Shown here piece by piece: positions 1-5,369 of a DNA stretch of 5,369 bases. Within the stretch, counting starts at the first letter, position 1, and every line of letters starts with the position of its first letter. This stretch comes from Chitinophagaceae bacterium (lineage in GTDB: Bacteria; Bacteroidota; Bacteroidia; Chitinophagales; Chitinophagaceae), in NCBI GenBank assembly GCA_025455205.1, contig JALOMZ010000170.1, forward strand, positions 1 to 5,369, given 5' to 3'. A program made the translations under genes and the position numbers. The notes under the pieces were generated by a model. It was given only the letters and a program-made list of their open reading frames with translations, made no database searches and was not told the origin of the DNA.

Positions 1-374
1 AGGCTGGCCGGCTGCTGGTTGTGGATCTCCGGCAGGAAGGTGGCCAGTGTTCTGCCCGTGTCTACAATATCTTCCAGGATGATCACATGGCGGTTTTTGA
101 GCTGTATGTCGAGCCCGATGGCCGTAATGACCTGCCCGGTACTCTTGGTGCCTTTGTAGGAGGCCAGCTTGATGAAGCAGATCTCGGCCGGAATGGTGAG
201 CTGCTTAAACAGGTCGGAGGCAAACATGAACGACCCGTTGAGGATACAAATGAAAAGGGGATGCCTGTCGGCATATTCCTTGCTGAGTTGGTTGCCCAGG
301 GAAGCGATGCGATCCTGCAATTCGGCAGCAGAGAGATAGGGTACAAATACCTTGTCGAGCACTTTTTGTTCCAT
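1..374 (-). CDS. hpt: Hypoxanthine phosphoribosyltransferase, 3' end cut by window edge
   Basis: Cytoplasmic purine-salvage enzyme that joins hypoxanthine (usually also guanine) to PRPP, giving IMP or GMP and pyrophosphate. The visible 124 residues begin MEQKVLDKVFVPYLS. They contain the pyrophosphate-binding loop LNGSFMF (about 45-51), the flexible active-site loop ASYKGTKSTG (71-80), and the PRPP signature VIILEDIVDTGRTL (97-110), whose two acidic residues E101 and D102 and the DTG turn are diagnostic of type I phosphoribosyltransferases. Family members are about 175-180 residues, so roughly 50 C-terminal residues lie off the left edge. The ATG at 374 is the natural start: the frame stays open further upstream but offers no ATG or GTG in the gap, and the N-terminus fits the family. 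It lies 98 nt after the glucosaminidase stop. No Shine-Dalgarno sequence is visible. Confidence 0.94.
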   Translation of the reverse strand, partial: MEQKVLDKVFVPYLSAAELQDRIASLGNQLSKEYADRHPLFICILNGSFMFASDLFKQLTIPAEICFIKLASYKGTKSTGQVITAIGLDIQLKNRHVIILEDIVDTGRTLATFLPEIHNQQPAS

Positions 375-472
375 ACGGATGCATTCAATGGTATGGGATG
401 CAAGGTACGCCGGCAGGGGTTCTGCACGCAGGATTGGGTAAAAAAAGGAATGGCCGGTATGGTGGCGGCAAT

Positions 473-1519
473 CTATTTGGGGCTGCCTGTTTTGTCGGCG
501 GCAGGTTCCTGCAGGTAAACCTTGGTGCCTTCTGCAAGGGGCTGGTCGGCCGCCAATTTATTCCAGCTAACCAGCAGGTCCAGGCGAACGCCTTCAGCCT
601 GGCTGATGCTCCATAGGGTTTCGCCCGACAAGGCTTGCCGGTATTCTTTGGCACCGGCTTTTTTCTTCCGCTCCAGAAACACCAGTTGGTCCTGGTCGAG
701 GATGATCTTTCGGGGCATATCGTTAAAAGCCAGCAGTTCTCCCAGGGTTACTTTGTGTTTGGCAGCAAGTGCCAGCATGGAAGTGCCTGCCTGCGCCCAA
801 ACCACTTTGGTTTGGTTGATGGCGAAAGGCGTGGTGGGATAGCCGGTGATGCGGGTGTCTGCCACGGTATGCTGCAACTGGGCATTTTCGGGCACCACCT
901 GCACCGCTGCGATTTTGGATACCGGCTCATCCATCACCGATGCGGAAGCGTTTTTTCCCTGATAGGTGAAGTTGGCAGCCCAGTCGGTGGTTTCCCAGTT
1001 ACCCTGCAGCGCCAGGTCGGTCAGCTCATGCAGCCGGTTATCTTCAATCACCTTGATCAGGAGTTGTGCATAGCGGGGATTGGTGGCATAGCCTGCCCGC
1101 TTGAGGCCATTGGCCCAGCCTTTGTAGTCGCGCGGGTCCAGTTCAAACAGGCTGGTGTACCGGTTGCTGGTAACCAGGTAGTCGCTGTGGTCTTTGTAAG
1201 ATTCCAGCGGGGTGGAATAGGCGCGGAAGCATTCGCCTCGGGCATCGTCGTCGTGGTAGGCTTTTTCGCCCGTCCAGGTGGCCTTGCACTTAATGCCGAA
1301 GTGGTTGTTGGAGCGCTGTACCAGGCTGCCCTTACCGGCGCCGGATTCCAGCAGTCCCTGTGCCATTTTGATGGCGGCGGGGATGCCGGTTCGTACCTGT
1401 TCCTCCATGGCCAGGGCCCCATACTCACGTATGTAGGCAGCATAATCGGCCGAGGTTTGCGCAAAAAGACCTGTCCATCCGAGGACCACTACCAGAAGGG
1501 TATATCCAAAACGCTGCAT
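473..1519 (-). CDS. Exported glucosaminidase (GH73-like peptidoglycan hydrolase) with LysM modules
   Basis: Predicted endo-beta-N-acetylglucosaminidase acting on peptidoglycan in the periplasm or at the cell surface. Its 348 residues begin with a signal peptide (hydrophobic 7-17, likely cleavage after GLFA at residue 20). The glucosaminidase domain covers about 26-166. It includes AIKMAQGLLESGAGKG with the presumed catalytic glutamate E58, the typical SNNHFGIKC segment (70-78), and YATNPRYA (144-151), which corresponds to the conserved tyrosine motif of the family. A linker follows, then a weak LysM-like segment (about 239-282) and a clearer LysM (about 293-336, with GETLWSIS), both expected to bind glycan strands. 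I chose the ATG at 1519 because it places the signal peptide at the N-terminus. Upstream ATGs at 1615, 1606 and 1603 would add 28-32 polar residues; the one at 1606 overlaps the TPR stop as ATGA. Biochemical specificity is inferred from the family. Confidence 0.93.
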   Translation of the reverse strand: MQRFGYTLLVVVLGWTGLFAQTSADYAAYIREYGALAMEEQVRTGIPAAIKMAQGLLESGAGKGSLVQRSNNHFGIKCKATWTGEKAYHDDDARGECFRAYSTPLESYKDHSDYLVTSNRYTSLFELDPRDYKGWANGLKRAGYATNPRYAQLLIKVIEDNRLHELTDLALQGNWETTDWAANFTYQGKNASASVMDEPVSKIAAVQVVPENAQLQHTVADTRITGYPTTPFAINQTKVVWAQAGTSMLALAAKHKVTLGELLAFNDMPRKIILDQDQLVFLERKKKAGAKEYRQALSGETLWSISQAEGVRLDLLVSWNKLAADQPLAEGTKVYLQEPAADKTGSPK

Positions 1520-1523
1520 GGAA

Positions 1524-1531
1524 CAAAAATA
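1524..1531 (-). promoter_or_regulatory. Candidate Bacteroidota -7 box before the glucosaminidase gene
   Basis: The minus strand reads TATTTTTG, a full match to the Bacteroidota -7 consensus TAnnTTTG. It ends 4 nt before the chosen ATG at 1519. I find no TTG -33 element at the usual 19-21 nt upstream, so support is only partial. If used, the mRNA would start at or within a few bases of the ATG. Confidence 0.3.
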
Positions 1532-1602
1532 AGGTTTCAGGCGCTTAGCCACCTCATAACGACAGGAGGGCAATGAATATTGCCAAAATGGACGGTTGAA
1601 CA

Positions 1603-3090
1603 TCATTGTCCGCAACGGGCCAATCCGGCTTTCGCCCTTTGCTCCAGGCTTTCTTCAAAGTCGTGCCCCTGCATGGCTATGCAGGCTTTGTAATAGCCTA
1701 TGGCCCGGGCTGTCTGTCCGCGCTTTTCGCAGATGAGCCCGGCTTGCAGCGCTGCGCGGGCAGCGAAGTACTCAGTCCTCGTCTTTCCTGTTTGTATGGT
1801 GGCGTCATAGGCCTGCAGGGCTTTGTCGTATTGCTGCAGGTCATCCTGCAGGCGGCCCACCCGGTACATGAATTCCAGCTGCTCGGCGGGGTCGGTAAAA
1901 TCGCGGGAGGTCTTGCCTTCCAGCACGGCCAGGCCTTCGGCGGCGTAGCCACCATCGTTGAGGAGGCGGGCTTTCAGCAGCAGCAGGTGGGGCTCTTTTT
2001 GCTGCCGGGCCTCCTTGAGGGCGCGGCGGTCGGCGTCGCTGGCGGTGCCGCCCCGGCTGATCACCTGCTGCAGACAGTATTGGTATTTGGCTTTGTTGCC
2101 GGCAATCAGGTAGGCATAGCCCATTTTGAGCCAGGCATCCTTCACGTAGAAGTTGCCGGCAAAGGATTGCAGGAAGCGCTGGAAGTACTGGATGGCATCG
2201 GCCTCCAGGTGGAAGAGCCGGGCATAGGCCATCTCAAAATCCCATACACTGGTTTGCAGGTACTCAGGCGAGGGGTTGCGCCGCTGCACGATCTGCTGCG
2301 TGAGCTGGCTGCGTCGGTTATTGAGGTTGAGGTTGGCCGCCATATAGGCAAAGAGGTGGTTGTTCACCAGGTCAAGCCGGTGCTGTTCAATAAATGCCAG
2401 GGCTTCATCGGGCTGGTTGAGCAGGTAGAACTGCAGGTAGCACTGGTAGAAGATGCCTTCCTGCTGGTAGAGGCGGGCCCAGGGGTCGGTGGCCCGCAGG
2501 AAGCCTTCCAACAGCCTTCGGCCTTCGGCCATATTGCCATTGATGCCCATGATGCTGGCCAGCCACTGCATGCTTTTGGGAATGGTGGCCGATACCATTT
2601 TCATGGGACCGGTGATCATGGCATTGGGGGTGAAGCCGGGAAACTTTTGCTGGTTGGCATGGGCCAGCCGGTAGGCATCACGAAAATCCCAGCCCGAGGC
2701 CCAGCGGTTGTTGAACTTGGATTCGATGGCTGCCCACTGCAGGTGGATGATCGATTGAGAGAAAAGGGTGAAGGGCGATTCGGCCGGGCCCTCCTGCATC
2801 CGCTTCAGGCGGGCGGCCCGCAGGGGCTTGAGGCGGTCATATTCCCGCTTCTCCTCGTTGAAGAAGAGGTGAAAGAAATCGATATAGTTCTCCAGGAAAT
2901 GCGGAACCAGGTTAGACGGGTCGGCGGCCTTCTCCTGTTCCAGCAACTGCCGGGCCGGCTTCAGCTTCAGGCTGATGATTTGCTGGTAGGCCTGGATGCA
3001 CTTGTCGGTAAAGCGGAAGTGCGGATTGGCCCGGGCCGGGAGGGCCACCACCAGGAGGGTGATGATGCAGGAGAGGAGTGAGCGATACAC
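1603..3090 (-). CDS. Secreted TPR-like repeat protein of unknown function
   Basis: I do not recognise a named family. The 495-residue product starts with a signal peptide (MYRSLLSCIITLLVVALPARA, hydrophobic about 5-18, likely cleavage after ARA at 21), so it should be periplasmic or otherwise exported. The rest is predicted mostly helical. TPR-like helix pairs are visible at about 27-57 (AYQQIISLKLKPARQLLEQE), 315-345, 404-435 (VGRLQDDLQQYDKALQAYDATI) and 440-475 (AALQAGLICEKRGQTARAIGYYKAC). The middle (60-300) is rich in aromatic residues, Gln and Leu. There is no catalytic motif, and no transmembrane segment beyond the signal. TPR proteins usually act as protein-binding scaffolds; a partner cannot be named. 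The start is GTG at 3090; the only nearby upstream ATG (3130) is in another frame. It follows a strong terminator and lies 83 nt before the glucosaminidase start, so an envelope role with that enzyme is possible but unproven. Confidence 0.82.
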   Translation of the reverse strand: MYRSLLSCIITLLVVALPARANPHFRFTDKCIQAYQQIISLKLKPARQLLEQEKAADPSNLVPHFLENYIDFFHLFFNEEKREYDRLKPLRAARLKRMQEGPAESPFTLFSQSIIHLQWAAIESKFNNRWASGWDFRDAYRLAHANQQKFPGFTPNAMITGPMKMVSATIPKSMQWLASIMGINGNMAEGRRLLEGFLRATDPWARLYQQEGIFYQCYLQFYLLNQPDEALAFIEQHRLDLVNNHLFAYMAANLNLNNRRSQLTQQIVQRRNPSPEYLQTSVWDFEMAYARLFHLEADAIQYFQRFLQSFAGNFYVKDAWLKMGYAYLIAGNKAKYQYCLQQVISRGGTASDADRRALKEARQQKEPHLLLLKARLLNDGGYAAEGLAVLEGKTSRDFTDPAEQLEFMYRVGRLQDDLQQYDKALQAYDATIQTGKTRTEYFAARAALQAGLICEKRGQTARAIGYYKACIAMQGHDFEESLEQRAKAGLARCGQ

Positions 3091-3094
3091 CCTG

Positions 3095-3100
3095 CAAATA
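3095..3100 (-). promoter_or_regulatory. Possible -7-like element before the TPR gene
   Basis: The minus strand reads TATTTG, or TTTATTTG as an 8-mer with one mismatch to TAnnTTTG. It ends 4 nt before the GTG start at 3090 and directly abuts the T-rich tail of the terminator. No TTG lies at 19-21 nt upstream. It is listed because a promoter is expected after the terminator and there is almost no other room for one. Confidence 0.2.
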
Positions 3101-3106
3101 AAACGA

Positions 3107-3138
3107 AAAACGGGACAGCCGGCAGGCCATCCCGTTTT
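3107..3138 (-). terminator. Intrinsic terminator of the Nif3/zinc-ribbon unit
   Basis: On the minus strand AAAACGGGA (3138-3130) pairs perfectly with TCCCGTTTT (3115-3107), a 9-bp stem. After a 2x2 internal loop, a further 3-bp GGC/GCC helix closes on a 4-nt loop. The right arm runs into TTTTTCGTTTT. It lies 20 nt after the zinc-ribbon stop codon, the position expected for rho-independent termination. The A-tract/T-tract symmetry means it could also act on plus-strand transcripts, although that side has only four Ts. Confidence 0.82.
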
Positions 3139-3158
3139 GATGTTGTATCAGGGGAAGG

Positions 3159-3914
3159 TTATTTCACCTCCATGCTGTCGTTGGTTTCCTGGTCTACCAG
3201 GATGCGGCCGCAGTTTTCGCACACGATGATCTTCTTGTGCTGGCGGATCTCGCTCTGGCGCTGGGGCGGTACGGCATTGAAGCAGCCGCCGCAGGCATCG
3301 CGCAACACGGGCACCACGGCAAGGCCATTGCGGTAGTTTGAGCGGATGCGGTCGTAGGAGGCCAGCAGGCGCTCTTCCACCTTGCCACGGGCTTCTTCGG
3401 CCATGGACTGGTAATGGGTTTCTTCCTTCTCGGTTTCGGCAATGATCTTCTCCAGTTCACCCTTTTTGGCAGCCAGGATGCTTTCCTTATTCTGGATGGC
3501 CTTGTTGGCACTGTCGAGCTTGCGGGCCTTGTCCTGCAGCTCTTCCTGGGCGTCCTTGATATGCTTCTCTGCCAGCTTCACTTCCAGCTGCTGCATTTCG
3601 ATTTCCTTGTTGATGGCTTCGAATTCGCGGCTGTTTTTCACGTTATTGCTCTGGGCCTCATACTTCTTGATGAGCTCCTCCGATTCCTTGATGGTGTTGC
3701 GCTTCTGCTCAATGAATTCATTAACGCCATTGATCTCTTCTTCCACGCGTACGCGGCGGTGGTGGAGGCCTTCCAGTTCATCCTCGAGATCGGCAACCTC
3801 CATGGGCAGTTCACCCTTCAGTACCCGCATTTCATCGAGCTTGGATTCAATCTTTTGCAGTCTTACCAGTGAAGTCAGTTTTTCCTGAACCGAAAAATCC
3901 TTAACAGTGGCCAT
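3159..3914 (-). CDS. Coiled-coil protein with C-terminal C4 zinc ribbon (zf-RING_7 / HP0958-CT398 type)
   Basis: The 251-residue cytoplasmic protein is a long helical hairpin or coiled coil (about 10-190, very rich in Glu, Lys and Gln) followed by a zinc ribbon. Four cysteines form the site: C208-x2-C211 (CGGC) and C232-x2-C235 (CENC), 20 residues apart. This layout and length match the PF02591 family, which includes H. pylori HP0958 (flagellar regulation, binding of flaA mRNA and RpoN) and chlamydial CT398 (RpoN binding). Nothing in this window is flagellar, so those roles should not be transferred; binding of nucleic acid or sigma factor is only a possibility. No signal peptide or membrane segment is present. 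The ATG at 3914 gives the usual N-terminus (EKLTSLVRLQKIESKLDE). The gene starts 47 nt after the Nif3 stop in the same direction, most likely co-transcribed, and ends at the terminator 3107-3138. Confidence 0.93.
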   Translation of the reverse strand: MATVKDFSVQEKLTSLVRLQKIESKLDEMRVLKGELPMEVADLEDELEGLHHRRVRVEEEINGVNEFIEQKRNTIKESEELIKKYEAQSNNVKNSREFEAINKEIEMQQLEVKLAEKHIKDAQEELQDKARKLDSANKAIQNKESILAAKKGELEKIIAETEKEETHYQSMAEEARGKVEERLLASYDRIRSNYRNGLAVVPVLRDACGGCFNAVPPQRQSEIRQHKKIIVCENCGRILVDQETNDSMEVK

Positions 3915-3961
3915 GGATGATGTATAGGTTTTAATTGAGTATCAGCCTTTTAACGGCTGTT

Positions 3962-5071
3962 TCAAACAAAATAACGCACCGGATTGGTGTGTACCTCGGT
4001 TTGAAGGACCGCAAAAGTAGGGAATTTATGGCGCAAATACGCGGAAATGCCGTCGATGGTGTACTGTTCGCTTTCAAAATGGCCGATGTCGGCCAGCAGG
4101 AGTTGTCCGTCGGCATCAAAGAACTCATGGTATTTCACATCGGCGGTCACGTACGCGTCGGCGCCGGCGGCTATGGCGGCCCGGGTAAGGAAGGAGCCGG
4201 CCCCGCCACAGAGCGCTACCGTGCGCACCGGCCGGTTCAGCATCGGGGTATGGCGGATCACAGTGAGGCCAAAGCGTTCTTTGAGTTGCGCCAGGAAGGC
4301 GGTTTCGGTAAGGGCGGCGGGCAGTTCGCCAATCATGCCACTGCCGGTTTCCTGCATGGGGTTTTGCAGGCTCACCAGTTCATAAGCTACGGTTTCATAG
4401 GGGTGTGCAGCAAAGAGGGCGGCCAGCACAGCCCGGCTTTTGTGCGCCGGCAAGATCACTTCCACCTTTTCTTCCCGCACCGTTTCGCGGGCCCCGCCAC
4501 TGCTGCCAATGGTGGGGTTGCTGCCTTCCAGCGGACGGAAGCTGCCATTCCCTTCGGTGCTGAAACTACATTCGGCGTACTTGCCAATATGGCCGGCACC
4601 GGCGGCATACAGGGCTTCGCGTACGGGCCCTGCCTGCTCCAGCGGTACGTAGGTATAGAGCTTTTGCAGCAGCCCCGTTTTGGGTGCCAGCACGGCCAGG
4701 CTTTCCGGCCGCAGGCCCAACTGCAGGGCCATCAGGCGGTTTACGCCGTCTTGCACATTGTCGAGGTTGGTATGGATGGCATAGATGGCAATATCCTCTT
4801 TTATGGCCCGCACCACCGCCCGTTCCACATAGCCCTGTCCGCTCAGTTTCTTCAGGCTGGAGAAGACAATGGGGTGGTGGGCTACCACCAGGTTGCACCG
4901 CCGCGCCCGGGCTTCCAGCACCACTTCTTCCGTAGCATCCAGGCTGCACAACACACCGGTGCATTCCCAGTTGGGCTGGCCGGTGATCAGTCCGCTGTTG
5001 TCATAACTTTCCTGGTAGGCAGGCGGGGCCCAGGTTTCAAGGGCATTCAATATCTCTTTGATGGAAGGCAT
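3962..5071 (-). CDS. Nif3-like dinuclear metal centre protein with PII-like insert (GTP cyclohydrolase 1 type 2 homolog)
   Basis: A 369-residue member of the Nif3/YqfO family, whose members form hexameric rings with two metal ions per subunit. Metal-ligand motifs are all present: AHHPIVF (H65, H66), HTNLD (H100, D104) and DIGHFESE (H331, E335). The Nif3 fold is split into residues 1-130 and 240-369. Between them, about 134-234, lies the PII/CutA-like domain found in longer members such as S. aureus SA1388 and Bacillus YqfO. It carries the typical TEGNGSFRPLEGSNPTIG loop (172-189) and ends with HPYETVAYEL. Many databases name it GTP cyclohydrolase 1 type 2, but the physiological substrate is unsettled. 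The ATG at 5071 gives the standard N-terminus (IKEILNALETWAPPAYQESYDNSGL). It is the first gene of an apparent two-gene operon with the zinc-ribbon gene. No Shine-Dalgarno sequence is seen. Confidence 0.96.
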   Translation of the reverse strand: MPSIKEILNALETWAPPAYQESYDNSGLITGQPNWECTGVLCSLDATEEVVLEARARRCNLVVAHHPIVFSSLKKLSGQGYVERAVVRAIKEDIAIYAIHTNLDNVQDGVNRLMALQLGLRPESLAVLAPKTGLLQKLYTYVPLEQAGPVREALYAAGAGHIGKYAECSFSTEGNGSFRPLEGSNPTIGSSGGARETVREEKVEVILPAHKSRAVLAALFAAHPYETVAYELVSLQNPMQETGSGMIGELPAALTETAFLAQLKERFGLTVIRHTPMLNRPVRTVALCGGAGSFLTRAAIAAGADAYVTADVKYHEFFDADGQLLLADIGHFESEQYTIDGISAYLRHKFPTFAVLQTEVHTNPVRYFV

Positions 5072-5112
5072 GGAGCCGTTTTGACACGAAGGTCTGCTTA
5101 CATGGGGAAAAC

Positions 5113-5142
5113 TACAAATAACGGGAGGTGGTCATGGCACAA
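5113..5142 (-). promoter_or_regulatory. Weak candidate promoter for the Nif3/zinc-ribbon operon
   Basis: On the minus strand a TTG (5142-5140) is followed after 19 nt by TATTTGTA (5120-5113), which only partly matches TAnnTTTG. An overlapping alternative -7 box, TAGTTTTC (5114-5107), has one mismatch but no TTG at the right distance. Either would give a leader of about 30-40 nt before the ATG at 5071, a normal arrangement. Confidence 0.2.
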
Positions 5143-5265
5143 TATTGGCGGTAGTGCGAAGTTATTGGGAAAATGGGTAAGGAACTGGGGATCAGGAGCC
5201 CGCAGCAGGAATTCTGGCTGTAAGCCGATTCTGGTCAGGATGTGAAAATCTTGAAAACAAGAAAG

Positions 5266-5294
5266 TTGCGGCGGAGGTGTATACCATTATTTTG
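5266..5294 (+). promoter_or_regulatory. Weak candidate promoter facing right
   Basis: On the plus strand TTG (5266-5268) is followed after exactly 19 nt by TATTTTG (5288-5294), one base short of the Bacteroidota -7 consensus TAnnTTTG. It would fire towards the right edge, where an ATG at 5357 could start a divergent gene. The short inverted repeat at 5249-5262 lies just upstream. Support is sequence resemblance only. Confidence 0.2.
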
Positions 5295-5369
5295 TTCAGG
5301 ATTCCGGCTCTCAACCCCTGCAAGACCCAAAAGGAAGCGGATACAGAAAATTATTGATGCTGAAATATC

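Larger units (their letters stand above)
5072..5369. other. Upstream region without a confident gene
   Basis: About 300 nt at the right edge with no ORF I can support. A minus-strand frame is open from the edge to a TGA at 5235-5237 (44 codons) and another to a TGA at 5311-5313 (18 codons); either could be the tail of an upstream gene, but neither resembles a known protein. An ATG on the plus strand at 5357 could begin a divergent gene, with only four codons visible. Small structures include the inverted repeat TCTTG-AAAA-CAAGA (5249-5262) and an imperfect 18-nt dyad around GAATTC (5203-5220). I looked for tRNA, SRP RNA and RNase P RNA signatures and saw none. Confidence 0.6.

Noticed and set aside
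440..469. Possible terminator after the glucosaminidase stop (GCCG/CGGC hairpin, then seven Ts on the minus strand)
   Set aside because: Only a 4-bp stem with a 9-nt loop, and 6 nt separate it from the T-tract, so it is not a convincing intrinsic terminator; hpt may be co-transcribed.
635..1576. 313-codon plus-strand open frame opposite the glucosaminidase gene
   Set aside because: Shadow of a clear glucosaminidase/LysM gene; no domain of its own.
1606..3081. 491-codon plus-strand open frame opposite the TPR gene
   Set aside because: Its product is Gly/Val/Leu-rich with no recognisable domain, while the minus strand encodes a signal peptide and TPR-like helices. It is an antisense shadow of GC-rich coding sequence.
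3065..3090. Lipobox-like LLSC near the start of the TPR protein (Cys8)
   Set aside because: The cysteine comes before the hydrophobic core rather than after it, so a type I signal peptide ending in ARA fits better than a lipoprotein signal.
3943..3959. Hairpin CAGCC-7 nt-GGCTG between the Nif3 and zinc-ribbon genes
   Set aside because: Five-bp stem with no T-tract after it on the minus strand; too weak to call a terminator or attenuator.
3935..5245. 436-codon plus-strand open frame opposite the Nif3 gene
   Set aside because: The minus strand carries every metal-ligand motif of the Nif3 family; the plus-strand product has low-complexity, Gly/His/Gln-rich composition and no known domain.
5180..5245. 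Resemblance to the SRP RNA core (TCAGG...GCAGCAGG on the plus strand)
   Set aside because: The invariant GGAAG-type asymmetric loop is missing and the flanks do not form a long helix.

Overview
This window looks like a stretch of core chromosome from a member of the Bacteroidota. The protein families and signal peptides suggest the Chitinophagaceae or a near relative, but that assignment is inference. Supporting signs are the absence of clear Shine-Dalgarno sequences before the starts, sequences resembling the Bacteroidota -7 box (TAnnTTTG), and gene products typical of the phylum. I see no mobile element, CRISPR array, tRNA or rRNA. The DNA is fairly GC-rich, which leaves long open frames opposite the real genes; these are shadows.

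All five genes lie on the minus strand, so transcription runs from right to left. From right to left: 5072-5369 is non-coding or undecidable sequence with possible promoter elements. 3962-5071 encodes a Nif3-family dinuclear-metal protein with a PII-like insert. 3159-3914 encodes a coiled-coil protein with a C-terminal four-cysteine zinc ribbon. A strong intrinsic terminator at 3107-3138 closes this two-gene unit. 1603-3090 encodes a secreted or periplasmic TPR-like protein that I cannot assign to a named family; it starts with GTG. 473-1519 encodes an exported glucosaminidase (peptidoglycan hydrolase) with LysM modules. 1-374 is the N-terminal two thirds of hypoxanthine phosphoribosyltransferase, cut by the window edge.

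The genes fall into two blocks. The Nif3 and zinc-ribbon genes form an apparent operon; both belong to widespread families with unsettled roles, and the same two families are neighbours in Helicobacter pylori (HP0959/HP0958, from memory), so the pairing may reflect a shared function. Downstream of the terminator come an envelope block (TPR protein, cell-wall hydrolase) and purine salvage (hpt). The most unusual sequence-level feature is how tightly regulatory and coding signals are packed: the TPR start codon lies only 16 nt beyond the terminator stem, and in both envelope genes a TAnnTTTG-like box ends exactly 4 nt before the start codon, which would imply almost leaderless mRNAs if the boxes are real promoters. 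No clearly novel multi-gene system (defence, secretion or biosynthetic) is visible here.
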